Assembly (NCBI RefSeq): GCF_040947875.1
Contig: NZ_JBFRXN010000004.1
Coordinates: forward strand, 310,001 to 374,000
DNA from: Pseudomonas sp. MYb118
GTDB lineage: Bacteria; Pseudomonadota; Gammaproteobacteria; Pseudomonadales; Pseudomonadaceae
Direction of reading: 5' to 3'
DNA: 64,000 nucleotides
Below the pieces are notes generated by a model, which saw only the letters and a list, made by a program, of their open reading frames with translations, had not been told where the DNA came from and searched no databases. Positions 9,392 to 17,760 of this stretch are shown one piece after another. The translations under genes were made by a program, and so were the position numbers. Numbering within the stretch: the stretch's first letter is position 1; each line of letters opens with the position of its first letter.

Positions 9392-9508
9392 GGGGGGGAA
9401 CAGTGGGGTTTCTGGAGATGGAATAAAGATAGATCGCATTGGTATAAGTGGTTATAAGAAAAATCGCTATCCTGCGGGCCAGATTTTTCCTGCTGTGTGG
9501 GCGTGTTG

Positions 9509-10294
9509 ATGGAATTCGGTGATTTCGGTCTGGTCGTGGCAGGTCTGGTGGTGGGCTTCATCGTTGGCATGACCGGCGTCGGTGGCGGTTCGTTGATGAC
9601 CCCGATCCTGTTGTGGTTCGGCGTCAATCCGGCAACTGCGGTGGGTACCGACCTGTTGTACGCGGCAATTACCAAATCCAGCGGCGTGCTGGTGCATCGC
9701 AAGAACAAGAACATCGACTGGGCCATCACCGGCTGGCTGACCCTGGGCAGCGTGCCGGCGGTGGCGCTGACGCTGTGGTTCCTGAGCACCCTGCAGACCT
9801 CGCCCGACGCGATGAACGCCATCATCAAGCAGGCCCTGGGCTTCGTGCTGTTTGCCACGGCCCTGGCGATTTTCTTCAAGAAGCGCCTGCTCGAATTCGC
9901 CCACCGCCGCGCCGGCGGCCAATACAACCCCAGCGGCCCGCGCCTGAACGTGCTGACCGTGGTCACCGGCCTGATCCTCGGCACCATGGTCGCACTGACC
10001 TCCATCGGTGCCGGCGCCCTGGGCACGGTGGCGTTGTTCATCCTCTATCCGCTGCTGCCAACCCGCCGCCTGGTGGGCACCGAAATCGCCCACGCCGTGC
10101 CGCTGACCCTGGTAGCGGGCCTCGGTCACGCCAGCATGGGCAACATGGATTGGCAGGTGCTGGGCTTCCTGCTGGTCGGATCCCTGCCGGGGATTTACCT
10201 GGGCAGCCACCTGACCGGACGCATCTCTGACGAATGGCTGCGCCCGTGCCTGGCCACCATGCTGATGCTGATCGGCTACAAGCTGGCGTTCTAA
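9509..10294 (+). CDS. TauE/SafE family sulfite/organo-anion exporter
   Basis: 261 residues, predicted integral membrane protein with about 7-8 helices in two repeats. The family signature is seen twice: GFIVGMTGVGGGSLMTPILL near the N-terminus and the second-half counterpart GTMVALTSIGAGALGTVALF. The conserved ATAVGTDLLYAAITKSSG and GTEIAHAVPLT segments are also present. Members export sulfite, sulfoacetate or related anions in sulfur metabolism. Start at ATG 9509 (MEFGDFG). The stop overlaps that of the MFS gene on the opposite strand by a few bases, so the two are tightly convergent. Confidence 0.88.
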   Translation: MEFGDFGLVVAGLVVGFIVGMTGVGGGSLMTPILLWFGVNPATAVGTDLLYAAITKSSGVLVHRKNKNIDWAITGWLTLGSVPAVALTLWFLSTLQTSPDAMNAIIKQALGFVLFATALAIFFKKRLLEFAHRRAGGQYNPSGPRLNVLTVVTGLILGTMVALTSIGAGALGTVALFILYPLLPTRRLVGTEIAHAVPLTLVAGLGHASMGNMDWQVLGFLLVGSLPGIYLGSHLTGRISDEWLRPCLATMLMLIGYKLAF

Positions 10295-11541
10295 ACCGAC
10301 CGGGCACCGCGCCAGATCAGCAGCGCCGCCAGCAACTGGCTGCCGGCGAAAAAGCTGAACAGGCCCTGGGCGCTCCAGCGCGCGTCCAGCAGCAGCCCGG
10401 CGACGGCCGGCGAAAGAATCCCGCCGATGCGCCCCAGCGCCAGTACCAGGCCGACGCCACTGGTGCGGATCGAGGTGGCGAAGGTCTGTGGCGCCAGGGT
10501 GAACAGGCCGGCAATCGCGCCATTGAGCAACAGCCCGGTGCTGAAACCGATGACCATCGCCAATTCCTGGAAGCGGGTGGCCGGCACCATCAACAGCATC
10601 AGCAGCGTGTTGCCCAGCACAAACCCCAGCAGCAACCGGTTGCCGCCCAGACGTTGCGACCATAGCCCCATCGACAAGGCGCCGAGCATGCCGCCGATGC
10701 TCAGCAGGATCCCGCCCGTGGCCCCTTCCTTCTCGGAAAAACCGTGCTGCACCATCAGCGCCGGGGTCCAGCTCATCACGAAATAGAAACTGAACATGAC
10801 CAGGAAGAAGGCCAGCGCCAGCGACGTGGTCTGGCGCCATTGGCCGGGGGCGAACAATTGCCCGTAGGCCATGGCGCGCCGGTTCGTCTGCGGGCCGGTC
10901 CCTGATGTTTGCGCGTGGCGGCGTGCCTGTTGCAGGGCGAGGAACTCGCGGGATTCGCTCAGCCACACCACGCCCGCCAGGGTCACCACGAAGGTGATCA
11001 GGCTGCCGGCCAGGAACACATAGCGCCAACCGGGGCTGGCATTGAACAGGTGCGCGAGCACGCCACCCAGGCTCACGCCAAGGGCAAAGGCCAGCGATTG
11101 CAGGGCGATGGCCAGGCCACGTCGTTGGGCGCTGGCGTGTTCATGGGTCAGCACGTTGGCGCCCACCAGCACCGCGCCCAGACCGATGCCGGTCAGGGTG
11201 CGCAGCAGCATCAGCGAATAAAGCCCCAGGCTTATGGACGACAGCAGCATGCACAGGCCGCTGAACGCCAGGCCGGTCAGCAGCAGCGGACGCCGCCCGT
11301 AGCGGTCCGCCAGGGGCGCGGCGCACAGCGAGCCCACGGCCATGCCCACCAGGCTGGCGCTGAGCAACATCCCCAGGTCGATCCCGCTCAGGTTCCATTG
11401 CAGCGAAACGCTGGAACCGGTGAAGGCCATGACCATCGCGTTCAGGCCGTCGACCACGTTGAACAGCATGCACAGGCCGACAATCGTCCAGCGGGTGGGC
11501 GCCATCGCCGTCGTTGCATCGTGCTGCGTGCTCACACTCAT
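10291..11541 (-). CDS. MFS transporter, aromatic acid:H+ symporter (AAHS) type
   Basis: About 416 residues, 12 predicted helices. The loop 2-3 signature APLADRYGRRPLLLTGL and the loop 8-9 counterpart GLWSQRLGGNRLLLG mark the major facilitator fold. The N-terminal LFNVVDGLNAMVMAF helix with its Asp is typical of PcaK/BenK-type aromatic acid carriers. The start is at 11541 (MSVSTQ), with GGAGCGG just upstream. It is divergent from the hydrolase/cytochrome P460 unit across a 250-base region holding an inverted-repeat operator candidate, suggesting that it imports or exports a compound handled by that unit (inference). Confidence 0.85.
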   Translation of the reverse strand: MSVSTQHDATTAMAPTRWTIVGLCMLFNVVDGLNAMVMAFTGSSVSLQWNLSGIDLGMLLSASLVGMAVGSLCAAPLADRYGRRPLLLTGLAFSGLCMLLSSISLGLYSLMLLRTLTGIGLGAVLVGANVLTHEHASAQRRGLAIALQSLAFALGVSLGGVLAHLFNASPGWRYVFLAGSLITFVVTLAGVVWLSESREFLALQQARRHAQTSGTGPQTNRRAMAYGQLFAPGQWRQTTSLALAFFLVMFSFYFVMSWTPALMVQHGFSEKEGATGGILLSIGGMLGALSMGLWSQRLGGNRLLLGFVLGNTLLMLLMVPATRFQELAMVIGFSTGLLLNGAIAGLFTLAPQTFATSIRTSGVGLVLALGRIGGILSPAVAGLLLDARWSAQGLFSFFAGSQLLAALLIWRGARSV

Positions 11542-11639
11542 CCGCTCCATCGCCCCGCGACACTGCCTGCAATTGCGCGCCTGCCGGCGCATTCCGTGCT
11601 GCGCACGACAACATCCGCGGGTACCGGCTGGCAAGTGAT

Positions 11640-11665
11640 ACTTAGGTATCGACCGACACCTACGT
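11640..11665. promoter_or_regulatory. Inverted-repeat operator candidate
   Basis: Half-sites ACTTAGGT and ACCTACGT form an inverted repeat (7 of 8 positions) with a 10-base spacer, so the centres are about 18 bases apart. It lies between the divergent MFS gene (start 11541) and the first hydrolase gene (start 11792). The arrangement suits a dimeric regulator controlling both directions. No regulator gene is adjacent. Confidence 0.45.
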
Positions 11666-11791
11666 GCAATCGTCCCGAGGGGAGCCGGGTGGTTTTATCA
11701 GGCCTGCGTGAGCTGGATCGACCGTTGACCGCGGTCGCGCTCCAGCCATTCGCGCCACGCCTGTAGGCCACTTACTCAAAGGAGATTGATC

Positions 11792-13132
11792 ATGCTTGCA
11801 GTTTCGTCCGATTTCACCTGGCGCCGCTACCTGACGTCGTCCGTCAGGCTGCTGGGGTTTGCCCTGCTTGCAGGCAGCAGCGGCGCCTGGGCCGCCAGCA
11901 GTGCATCGACGTCGTCGGAAGCCATTCGCCCATACCGCATCCACGTCGATGAAGCGCAACTGACCGACCTGCGCAAACGCATCGCCGACACCCGCTGGCC
12001 CGACAAGGAACTGGTCAGTGATACCAGCCAGGGCGTGCAACTGGCCCAGGTGCAGGCGCTGGTGAAGTACTGGGGCAGCGATTACGACTGGCGCAAGGCC
12101 GAGGCCAGGCTCAATGCCTTGCCCGAGTTCATCACCACCATCGACGGCGTCGACATCCAGTTCATCCACGTGCGCTCGCGCAACCCCAACGCCATGCCGC
12201 TGATCCTCACGCATGGCTGGCCGGGCTCGCAATTCGAGTTCCTCAAGACCATCGGTCCGCTGACCGACCCGACCGCTTACGGCGGGCGCATCGAAGACTC
12301 CTTCGACGTGGTGATCCCGTCGATCCCCGGCCATGGTTTCTCCGGCAAACCCACTGAGCTCGGCTGGAATCCGGACCGGGTAGCGAAGGCCTGGGACGTG
12401 TTGATGAAACGCCTGGGCTACAGCCATTACGTGTCCCAGGGCGGTGACCATGGTTCGGTGGTGTCCGACGCCCTGGGTCGCCTGGCCCCGCCGGGCTTGC
12501 TGGGGATTCACCTGAACATGCCGGCGACCATTCCGCCGGAGCTGGTCAAGCCGATCTTCGGCGGGGATCCGGCGCCGGCCGGGCTGACCGAGCCTGAGCG
12601 CAATGCCTTCAATTCGCTGAGCACCTTCTTCGGGCGCAACGCGGCCTACGGCGCGATGATGGTCACCAGGCCGCAGACCATCGGTTACCTGCTGGCGGAT
12701 TCTCCAGCGGGCACGGCGGCATGGATGTACGAAAAAATCGCCGCCTGGAGCGACAGCGACGGCAAGCCCGAGCGCGTGCTGGGTCGCGACGACATCCTCG
12801 ACGACATCAGCCTGTACTGGCTGACCAATTCCGGGGCCTCGTCGTCGCGGTTCTATTGGGAAAACAACAACAATAACTTCAGTGCCGAAGCGCAGAAGAC
12901 CGCCACGATCAAGGTCCCGGTGGCGATCACCGTGTTCCCCCACGAAATCTACCGCGCCCCGAAAAGCTGGGCACAGCGCGCCTATCCAAGCCTTTCCTAC
13001 TTCAAGGAAGTCAGCAAGGGCGGCCACTTCGCCTCCTGGGAACAGCCGCAGTTGTTCAGTGAAGAACTGCGCGAAGCGTTCCGGCCGTTGCGTAGCGAAG
13101 CGAACAAAACCGTGGCCAAGACCGCGCCGTAA
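11792..13132 (+). CDS. Exported epoxide hydrolase-like alpha/beta hydrolase
   Basis: 446 residues. The N-terminus (FTWRRYLTSS then a hydrophobic run ending SSGAWA) is an export signal; the RR pair could make it Tat-dependent. Next is an EHN domain (IRPYRIHVDEAQLTDLRKRI), the cap-forming N-terminal part of epoxide hydrolases, and then the alpha/beta core. LTHGWPGSQFEF is the oxyanion HGWP loop, GGDHGSVVSDAL holds the nucleophile Asp, and KGGHFASWEQP the catalytic His. The start at 11792 has a good AAGGAG. It is the first gene of a five-gene unit. Likely opens epoxides in the periplasm; substrate unknown. Confidence 0.85.
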   Translation: MLAVSSDFTWRRYLTSSVRLLGFALLAGSSGAWAASSASTSSEAIRPYRIHVDEAQLTDLRKRIADTRWPDKELVSDTSQGVQLAQVQALVKYWGSDYDWRKAEARLNALPEFITTIDGVDIQFIHVRSRNPNAMPLILTHGWPGSQFEFLKTIGPLTDPTAYGGRIEDSFDVVIPSIPGHGFSGKPTELGWNPDRVAKAWDVLMKRLGYSHYVSQGGDHGSVVSDALGRLAPPGLLGIHLNMPATIPPELVKPIFGGDPAPAGLTEPERNAFNSLSTFFGRNAAYGAMMVTRPQTIGYLLADSPAGTAAWMYEKIAAWSDSDGKPERVLGRDDILDDISLYWLTNSGASSSRFYWENNNNNFSAEAQKTATIKVPVAITVFPHEIYRAPKSWAQRAYPSLSYFKEVSKGGHFASWEQPQLFSEELREAFRPLRSEANKTVAKTAP

Positions 13133-13180
13133 TTCACCCATGTTGCGACGGCCAGGGGGTCGTCGCACCGGAGACCTGGC

Positions 13181-14251
13181 ATGAACATCACGATCAATCC
13201 GCAAGCGGTTCCCCGTCACCTGCGCTTCTTTGCCTGCACGGCGCTGGCAGTGGCCTTCCTGCAACTCGGCGCCCTGGGCATGGTCTCGTCGCAAGCCCGC
13301 GCCGCCGATGTCCCGGCGAGCACTGTCGGCACGCTGACGCCCGGCGCCCATACGTCCCTCGGCGCGCTCAAGCATGTGAAGGCCGGGCTGCTGGATGTCG
13401 CCTACGCCGAAATGGGCCCGGCCGATGGCCCGGTGGTCATCCTGCTGCATGGCTGGCCCTACGATATCCACAGCTACGCCGACGTGGCGCCAGCCCTGGC
13501 CGAGAAGGGCTATCGGGTGCTGGTGCCTTATGCGCGGGGTTATGGCGACACGCTGTTCCTCTCGGCCAAGACCGTGCGCAACGGCCAGCCTGCGGCGCTG
13601 GCCAGGGACGTCATCGACTTCATGGACGCGCTGCACATCCAGCAGGCAGTGTTCGGTGGTTATGACTGGGGCGCGCGCACCGCCGACATCGTCGCCGCCC
13701 TGTGGCCGGAGCGGGTCAAGGCGCTGGTGGCGGTCAGTGGTTACCTGATCGGCAGCCAGGAAGCCGGCAAGGCACCGTTGCCGCCCGCCGCCGAGTTGCA
13801 GTGGTGGTACCAGTTCTACTTCGCCACCGAGCGCGGTCGCCTCGGTTACCAGAAGAACACCCACGACTTCGCCAAGCTGATCTGGAAACTGGCCTCGCCC
13901 AAGTGGGACTTCGACGACGCCACCTACGACCGCAGTGCCGCTGCCCTGCAAAACCCCGATCACGTCGCCGTGTCGATCTTCAACTACCGCTGGCGTCTGG
14001 GCCTGATCAAGGGCGAGGCGCGCTATGACGCGCTGGAGAAAAAACTGGCGCAGGCCCCGTCCATCAGCGTGCCGACCATCACCATGGAAGGCGACGCCAA
14101 CGGTGCCCCGCATCCACCCGCCGAGGCTTACGCCAAGCGCTTCACCGGCAAGTACGAGCATCGCCTGATCGACGGCGGCATTGGCCACAACCTGCCGCAG
14201 GAGGCGCCGCAAGCCTTCGCCCAGGCGGTTATCGACGCCGACCATCTGTGA
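13181..14251 (+). CDS. Exported alpha/beta hydrolase (epoxide hydrolase/dehalogenase-like)
   Basis: 356 residues with a signal peptide ending near SSQARAADVPAS. Motifs: LLHGWPYDIHSYADV (oxyanion loop), FGGYDWGARTADIV with the Asp nucleophile in the GxDWG elbow, and GGIGHNLPQEAPQAF with the catalytic His. An Asp nucleophile points to epoxide hydrolase or haloacid/haloalkane-type chemistry rather than a serine esterase. It lies 48 bases after the first hydrolase and 22 before the cytochrome gene, in one apparent operon. Two different exported Asp-type hydrolases side by side suggest successive steps on one substrate, or different substrates (inference). Confidence 0.83.
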   Translation: MNITINPQAVPRHLRFFACTALAVAFLQLGALGMVSSQARAADVPASTVGTLTPGAHTSLGALKHVKAGLLDVAYAEMGPADGPVVILLHGWPYDIHSYADVAPALAEKGYRVLVPYARGYGDTLFLSAKTVRNGQPAALARDVIDFMDALHIQQAVFGGYDWGARTADIVAALWPERVKALVAVSGYLIGSQEAGKAPLPPAAELQWWYQFYFATERGRLGYQKNTHDFAKLIWKLASPKWDFDDATYDRSAAALQNPDHVAVSIFNYRWRLGLIKGEARYDALEKKLAQAPSISVPTITMEGDANGAPHPPAEAYAKRFTGKYEHRLIDGGIGHNLPQEAPQAFAQAVIDADHL

Positions 14252-14273
14252 TCGGCCACACGGGAGAATTCAC

Positions 14274-14765
14274 ATGAGACTGACCTTTCTCGCCGCCGTG
14301 GCCTCGGCGGCGCTGGCGACCACTGGCGTCGCCCTCGGCGACAGCAGCGACGCGTCACCGATCTACGGCGTGAAGCTGCCCGAGGGGTATCGCCAATGGC
14401 AGTTCATCGCCCCGGCGGTCGAAGCCCCGCCGCTGGATGAACTGCGCGTGGTGGTGGGCAATGACAAGGCGATCAAGGCCTACCAGGCCAAAACGCTGCC
14501 GTTTCCTGACGGCACGGTGCTGGTGAAGCTGGCCTGGAAGCGCGTGCAATCGACGGAATTCGAGCCGGCCTCGATCCCGGGTGCGGCGACCACCGTCCAG
14601 GTGATGGTCAAGGACTCGAAGAAATACGCCGCCACCGGCGGCTGGGGATTCGGTCGTTTCATCAACGGCAAACCGGCTGATGAAGCCCAGCACCAGACCT
14701 GTTTCGCCTGCCATCAGGCGCGCGTGCAGAACCATGACTACGTCTTCACCCGATTGGCTTTCTAA
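14274..14765 (+). CDS. Exported cytochrome P460 family protein
   Basis: 163 residues with a signal peptide (MRLTFLAAVASAALATTGVA). The mature domain starts IYGVKLPEGYRQWQFIAPA, typical of the P460 family. HQTCFACHQARV near the C-terminus is the CxxCH covalent haem c site. In characterised P460s a lysine additionally cross-links to the haem; candidate lysines are in the GTVLVKLAWK strand, but I cannot tell whether the cross-link forms. Known members oxidise hydroxylamine or bind NO; others are uncharacterised redox proteins. GGGAG precedes the ATG. It sits between the two exported hydrolase pairs and is the only redox protein of the unit besides the SDR. Confidence 0.83.
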   Translation: MRLTFLAAVASAALATTGVALGDSSDASPIYGVKLPEGYRQWQFIAPAVEAPPLDELRVVVGNDKAIKAYQAKTLPFPDGTVLVKLAWKRVQSTEFEPASIPGAATTVQVMVKDSKKYAATGGWGFGRFINGKPADEAQHQTCFACHQARVQNHDYVFTRLAF

Positions 14766-14789
14766 TCCCTTCATTGCAGGAGTTCATCC

Positions 14790-15566
14790 ATGAAAAAAGT
14801 CATGAGCCTGCTGGCGATCACCGCCAGCCTGGTCGCCGGCAGCGCCTTCGCCCAGCCGGAAAAACCCACGGTGGTGCTGGTGCACGGCGCCTTCGCCGAT
14901 GCGTCGAGCTGGAACGGTGTAGTGAAAATCCTCGAGCAGGATGGCTACACCGTGGTCGCCGCGGCCAACCCGCTGCGCAGTGTGAAAAGCGACGGGGCGG
15001 CGGTCTCGGCGTTGCTGTCGAGCATCAAGGCCCCGGTGGTGCTGGTCGGCCACTCCTACGGCGGTAACGTCATCAGCGCCGCGGCCAACGGCCATCCGGG
15101 TGTGAAGGCGCTGGTCTACGTCAGTGCCTTTGCCCCTGAGGCCGGTGAAACCGTGGCCGGACTGGCCGGCAAGTTCCCCGGCAGCACGCTGGGCCCGACC
15201 CTGGCCGCACCCGTTGCCCTGGCGGGTGGCGGTAAGGATTTGTACATCCAGCAGGACAAGTTCCACGACCAGTTCGCCGCTGACGTGCCGGCACCCGAGG
15301 CGGCGCTGATGGCGGCGACCCAGCGTCCGGTCACGGATGCAGCGCTGAACGAGAAGGCCGGGACCCCGGCGTGGAAGAAGGTGTCGTCGTGGTTCATCTA
15401 CGGCGACCAGGACAAGAACATCCCGCCGCAGGCCATGGCGTTCATGGCCAAGCGTGCCGGGGCCAAAGGCGTAGAGGTGGTCAGCGGCGCGTCCCACGTG
15501 GTGATGGTGTCCAACCCTGAGCCGGTGGCCCGGCTGATTGAAAAAGCCGCATCCGCGTCCCTGTAA
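14790..15566 (+). CDS. Exported serine alpha/beta hydrolase (EstC-like)
   Basis: 258 residues with a signal peptide (MKKVMSLLAITASLVAGSAFA). VVLVHGAFADASSWNGVV is the oxyanion region, VLVGHSYGGNVIS the Ser nucleophile elbow, WFIYGDQDKNIPP the acid, and VSGASHVVMVSNPE the His. This layout matches small esterases and hydroxynitrile-lyase/salicylate-esterase-like hydrolases often annotated EstC. It acts in the periplasm. It is preceded by GCAGGAG and separated by 24 bases from the cytochrome gene and 32 bases from the SDR gene, so it is within the same unit. Confidence 0.85.
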   Translation: MKKVMSLLAITASLVAGSAFAQPEKPTVVLVHGAFADASSWNGVVKILEQDGYTVVAAANPLRSVKSDGAAVSALLSSIKAPVVLVGHSYGGNVISAAANGHPGVKALVYVSAFAPEAGETVAGLAGKFPGSTLGPTLAAPVALAGGGKDLYIQQDKFHDQFAADVPAPEAALMAATQRPVTDAALNEKAGTPAWKKVSSWFIYGDQDKNIPPQAMAFMAKRAGAKGVEVVSGASHVVMVSNPEPVARLIEKAASASL

Positions 15567-15598
15567 CCCGTTATCTCTCTTTGAGAAAGGTTTTGAAC

Positions 15599-16351
15599 AT
15601 GTCTATTCCTACACAACGCTTCACTGGCAAAACCGCGCTGGTCACCGGCGGGTCCCGTGGCATCGGCGCCGCCATCGTTCGTCGCCTGGCCAGGGAGGGC
15701 GCCGCCGTCGCCTTCACCTATTCGGCCTCCGATGAAAAAGCTCAGGCCCTGGTTGCCAGTATCGAGGGCGAGGGCGGTACCGCCTTGGCCATCAAGGCCA
15801 ACAGCAAATTCGCCGAAGACATCGAGCACGCGGTCAACTTCACCGTGCAGAAGTTCGGTGCGCTGAACATTCTGGTGAACAACGCCGGTATCCTCGCGCT
15901 GGGTACGGTCGATGACTTCACGGTCGAGGCGCTGGACGAGCTGTACGCGGTCAACGTGCGCGCCACCTACATTGCCGCCCGGGCCTGTGCCAAGGTCATG
16001 CAGCGTGGTGACCGGATCATTGCGATTGGCAGTGTCGCCGGCGAGCGTTCCGGTTTCCCGGGCTCCAGTGGCTACTGCATGAGTAAGGCGGCAATGATCG
16101 GCCTGGTCCGGGGCCTGGCCCAGGATTTCGCTGCGCGGGGTATCACGGTCAATAACATTCAGCCCGGCCCGACCGCGACCGACATGAACCCGGCCGACGC
16201 ACCTTATCTGGAGCACGTCATCAGTCGCGTGCCACTGGGGCGACTGGGACGTGCCGACGAGATCGCCGGCATGGCCGCCTACCTGGCCAGCGAGGAGGCG
16301 TCGTTCGTCACCGGCGCGAGCCTGACGGTCGATGGCGGTTACCTGGCCTGA
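15599..16351 (+). CDS. Short-chain dehydrogenase/reductase
   Basis: 250 residues, classical SDR. ALVTGGSRGIGAAIVRRLA is the NAD(P) binding TGxxxGIG; LVNNAGILALG the NNAG motif; the catalytic Ser is in IAIGSVAGERSG and the YxxxK pair in SGYCMSKAA. The C-terminal VTGASLTVDGGYLA is the family ending. The basic residues after the glycine motif favour NADPH. No signal peptide, so unlike the other four members of the unit it is cytoplasmic. It closes the operon and is followed by a perfect hairpin. Substrate: an alcohol or ketone, unspecified. Confidence 0.88.
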   Translation: MSIPTQRFTGKTALVTGGSRGIGAAIVRRLAREGAAVAFTYSASDEKAQALVASIEGEGGTALAIKANSKFAEDIEHAVNFTVQKFGALNILVNNAGILALGTVDDFTVEALDELYAVNVRATYIAARACAKVMQRGDRIIAIGSVAGERSGFPGSSGYCMSKAAMIGLVRGLAQDFAARGITVNNIQPGPTATDMNPADAPYLEHVISRVPLGRLGRADEIAGMAAYLASEEASFVTGASLTVDGGYLA

Positions 16352-16363
16352 TCAAGCGGGGTT

Positions 16364-16396
16364 CGACGCCGTTGCGTGCAGTGCGCAACGGCGTCG
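16364..16396. terminator. Bidirectional hairpin between convergent genes
   Basis: Perfect 13-base stem (CGACGCCGTTGCG and its complement) with a 7-base loop, placed between the stop of the SDR gene and the stop of the convergent MFS gene. It lacks a strong T-tract, so termination by it is likely but not certain. Confidence 0.65.
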
Positions 16397-16402
16397 AGCG
16401 TT

Positions 16403-17617
16403 TCAGGCAACGGACATTTGAGCGGTGTGTTCCGTCGTCGGCTTGAGCAGCGGGGTGATGCACAACATCACCAGCAGCACCGCGAACAGCAGCGTGTAGG
16501 CCGGGCCGAAATGGCCGCTGTAGTCGCGCAAGGCACCGAACAGCAGTGGGCCGAGCGCAGCCACCAGGTAACCGATGAACAACATGAACACCGTCCACAA
16601 ACCGGCTTGTTCGGCGTTGGCGGCGTTATCCAGCGGCAAGGTCATGGCCACGGTAAAACCCATGCCTAGGCCGATGGCCGCCAGTACCACATACAAGATC
16701 GGCCAGGCATGCGGGAAGAAGGCCATGCCGGCGACGCCCAGTGTCGCCAGCAGGGTCGAGCCCCCCAGCAGGCCCCGGCGATCATGCGCCTTGCCGGGAA
16801 TCAGGCCGGCGCAGACGCTGGCCACGGCGAACACCGCGGTGAAGGTGCCGAGCAGGGTGCCCGCCGACCAACTGGACACGGCAGCTTCGGTGGCGGCCGG
16901 GGCCATCCAGGCGAACAGGGCGTAGACCACGAACTGCCCGGCCCCGAAGTTCAGCGCCACCCACCAGGCCTGCGGGGTGCGCCAGGGCAGGCGGACGCTC
17001 AGGGATGGGCGTGCTTGCGCGGCGGTGGCGGGTGTGGCGAAGGTCCGCGTCATCCAGATCCAGCTCGCCACGGCGGTCAGGCACAGCAGGCTCCACGCGC
17101 CGGCGCTGATGCGCCAGCTCTGGGTCAGTTCGGCCAGCGGGGCGCTGAACAGGGCGGCGAGGGTGGCGCCGACGCTGAGGCCGGCGGCATAGATGCCCAT
17201 GAACAACGCGGCGCGGTGCGGGAAGTGGGTCTTGATCCAGCCGCCGGTCATCGCCCCGGCGATGGCGATGCCGACGCTGGCGGCAAAGGTGCTGGCCAGC
17301 AGGAAAAACGCGTTGGGCGACAACGCCCGCAGCAGCGTGGCAACGCCGAGCAGCAGCAAGGCCACCACCACGCAACGGTCGATGCCGAAGCGCCGGGCCA
17401 GGTTCGGCACCATCAGGGCGAAGACGCCCATGCACACATCGGGGATGGACGTTAGCAGCGCGGCCTGGGTGTAGCTCAAGTGGAAGTGCTGCTGGATCAG
17501 CAACAGGATCGGCCCCACCGAGATGATCGCGGGGCGCAGGGCGATGGACAGCACCAGCAGGCCGATCACGGCGGCGATGCTGTGTTTGTGGTCCGGAGGA
17601 TTTTGCGTGTTTGCCAT
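16403..17617 (-). CDS. MFS transporter, CynX/NimT family
   Basis: 404 residues, 12 predicted helices. SIALRPAIISVGPILLLIQQ in helix 1 and the following YTQAALLTSIPDVCMG are characteristic of the CynX/NimT branch (cyanate and 2-nitroimidazole carriers of E. coli). The internal cytoplasmic loop holds VPNLARRFG. It is divergent from an AraC-family gene across a 143-base region containing a perfect 12-base palindrome, just as E. coli nimT is divergent from nimR. Likely an efflux carrier induced by a small toxic molecule; the ligand is not predictable from sequence. Confidence 0.87.
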   Translation of the reverse strand: MANTQNPPDHKHSIAAVIGLLVLSIALRPAIISVGPILLLIQQHFHLSYTQAALLTSIPDVCMGVFALMVPNLARRFGIDRCVVVALLLLGVATLLRALSPNAFFLLASTFAASVGIAIAGAMTGGWIKTHFPHRAALFMGIYAAGLSVGATLAALFSAPLAELTQSWRISAGAWSLLCLTAVASWIWMTRTFATPATAAQARPSLSVRLPWRTPQAWWVALNFGAGQFVVYALFAWMAPAATEAAVSSWSAGTLLGTFTAVFAVASVCAGLIPGKAHDRRGLLGGSTLLATLGVAGMAFFPHAWPILYVVLAAIGLGMGFTVAMTLPLDNAANAEQAGLWTVFMLFIGYLVAALGPLLFGALRDYSGHFGPAYTLLFAVLLVMLCITPLLKPTTEHTAQMSVA

Positions 17618-17670
17618 GGGGGGTGGCCTCGTTGGAATGAACGAGGATTAGGCTAACCATGGCGGGAAGG

Positions 17671-17682
17671 TGGCATATGCCA
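17671..17682. promoter_or_regulatory. Palindromic operator candidate (TGGCATATGCCA)
   Basis: Perfect 12-base palindrome between the divergent CynX/NimT-like and AraC-family genes, 54 bases from the transporter start and 79 from the regulator start. A plausible binding site for the AraC-type protein or another dimer. Confidence 0.45.
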
Positions 17683-17760
17683 TGATTTATCGCGAAAGTG
17701 ACAAGCAGTGAATGGCCGTGTTTTGATGGTTCACGACATACGATCTGAGACTCTGAGCCG

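Noticed and set aside
11660..14245. 861-codon open frame opposite the two hydrolase genes
   Set aside because: Low-complexity antisense frame; real hydrolase motifs and good starts are on the plus strand.
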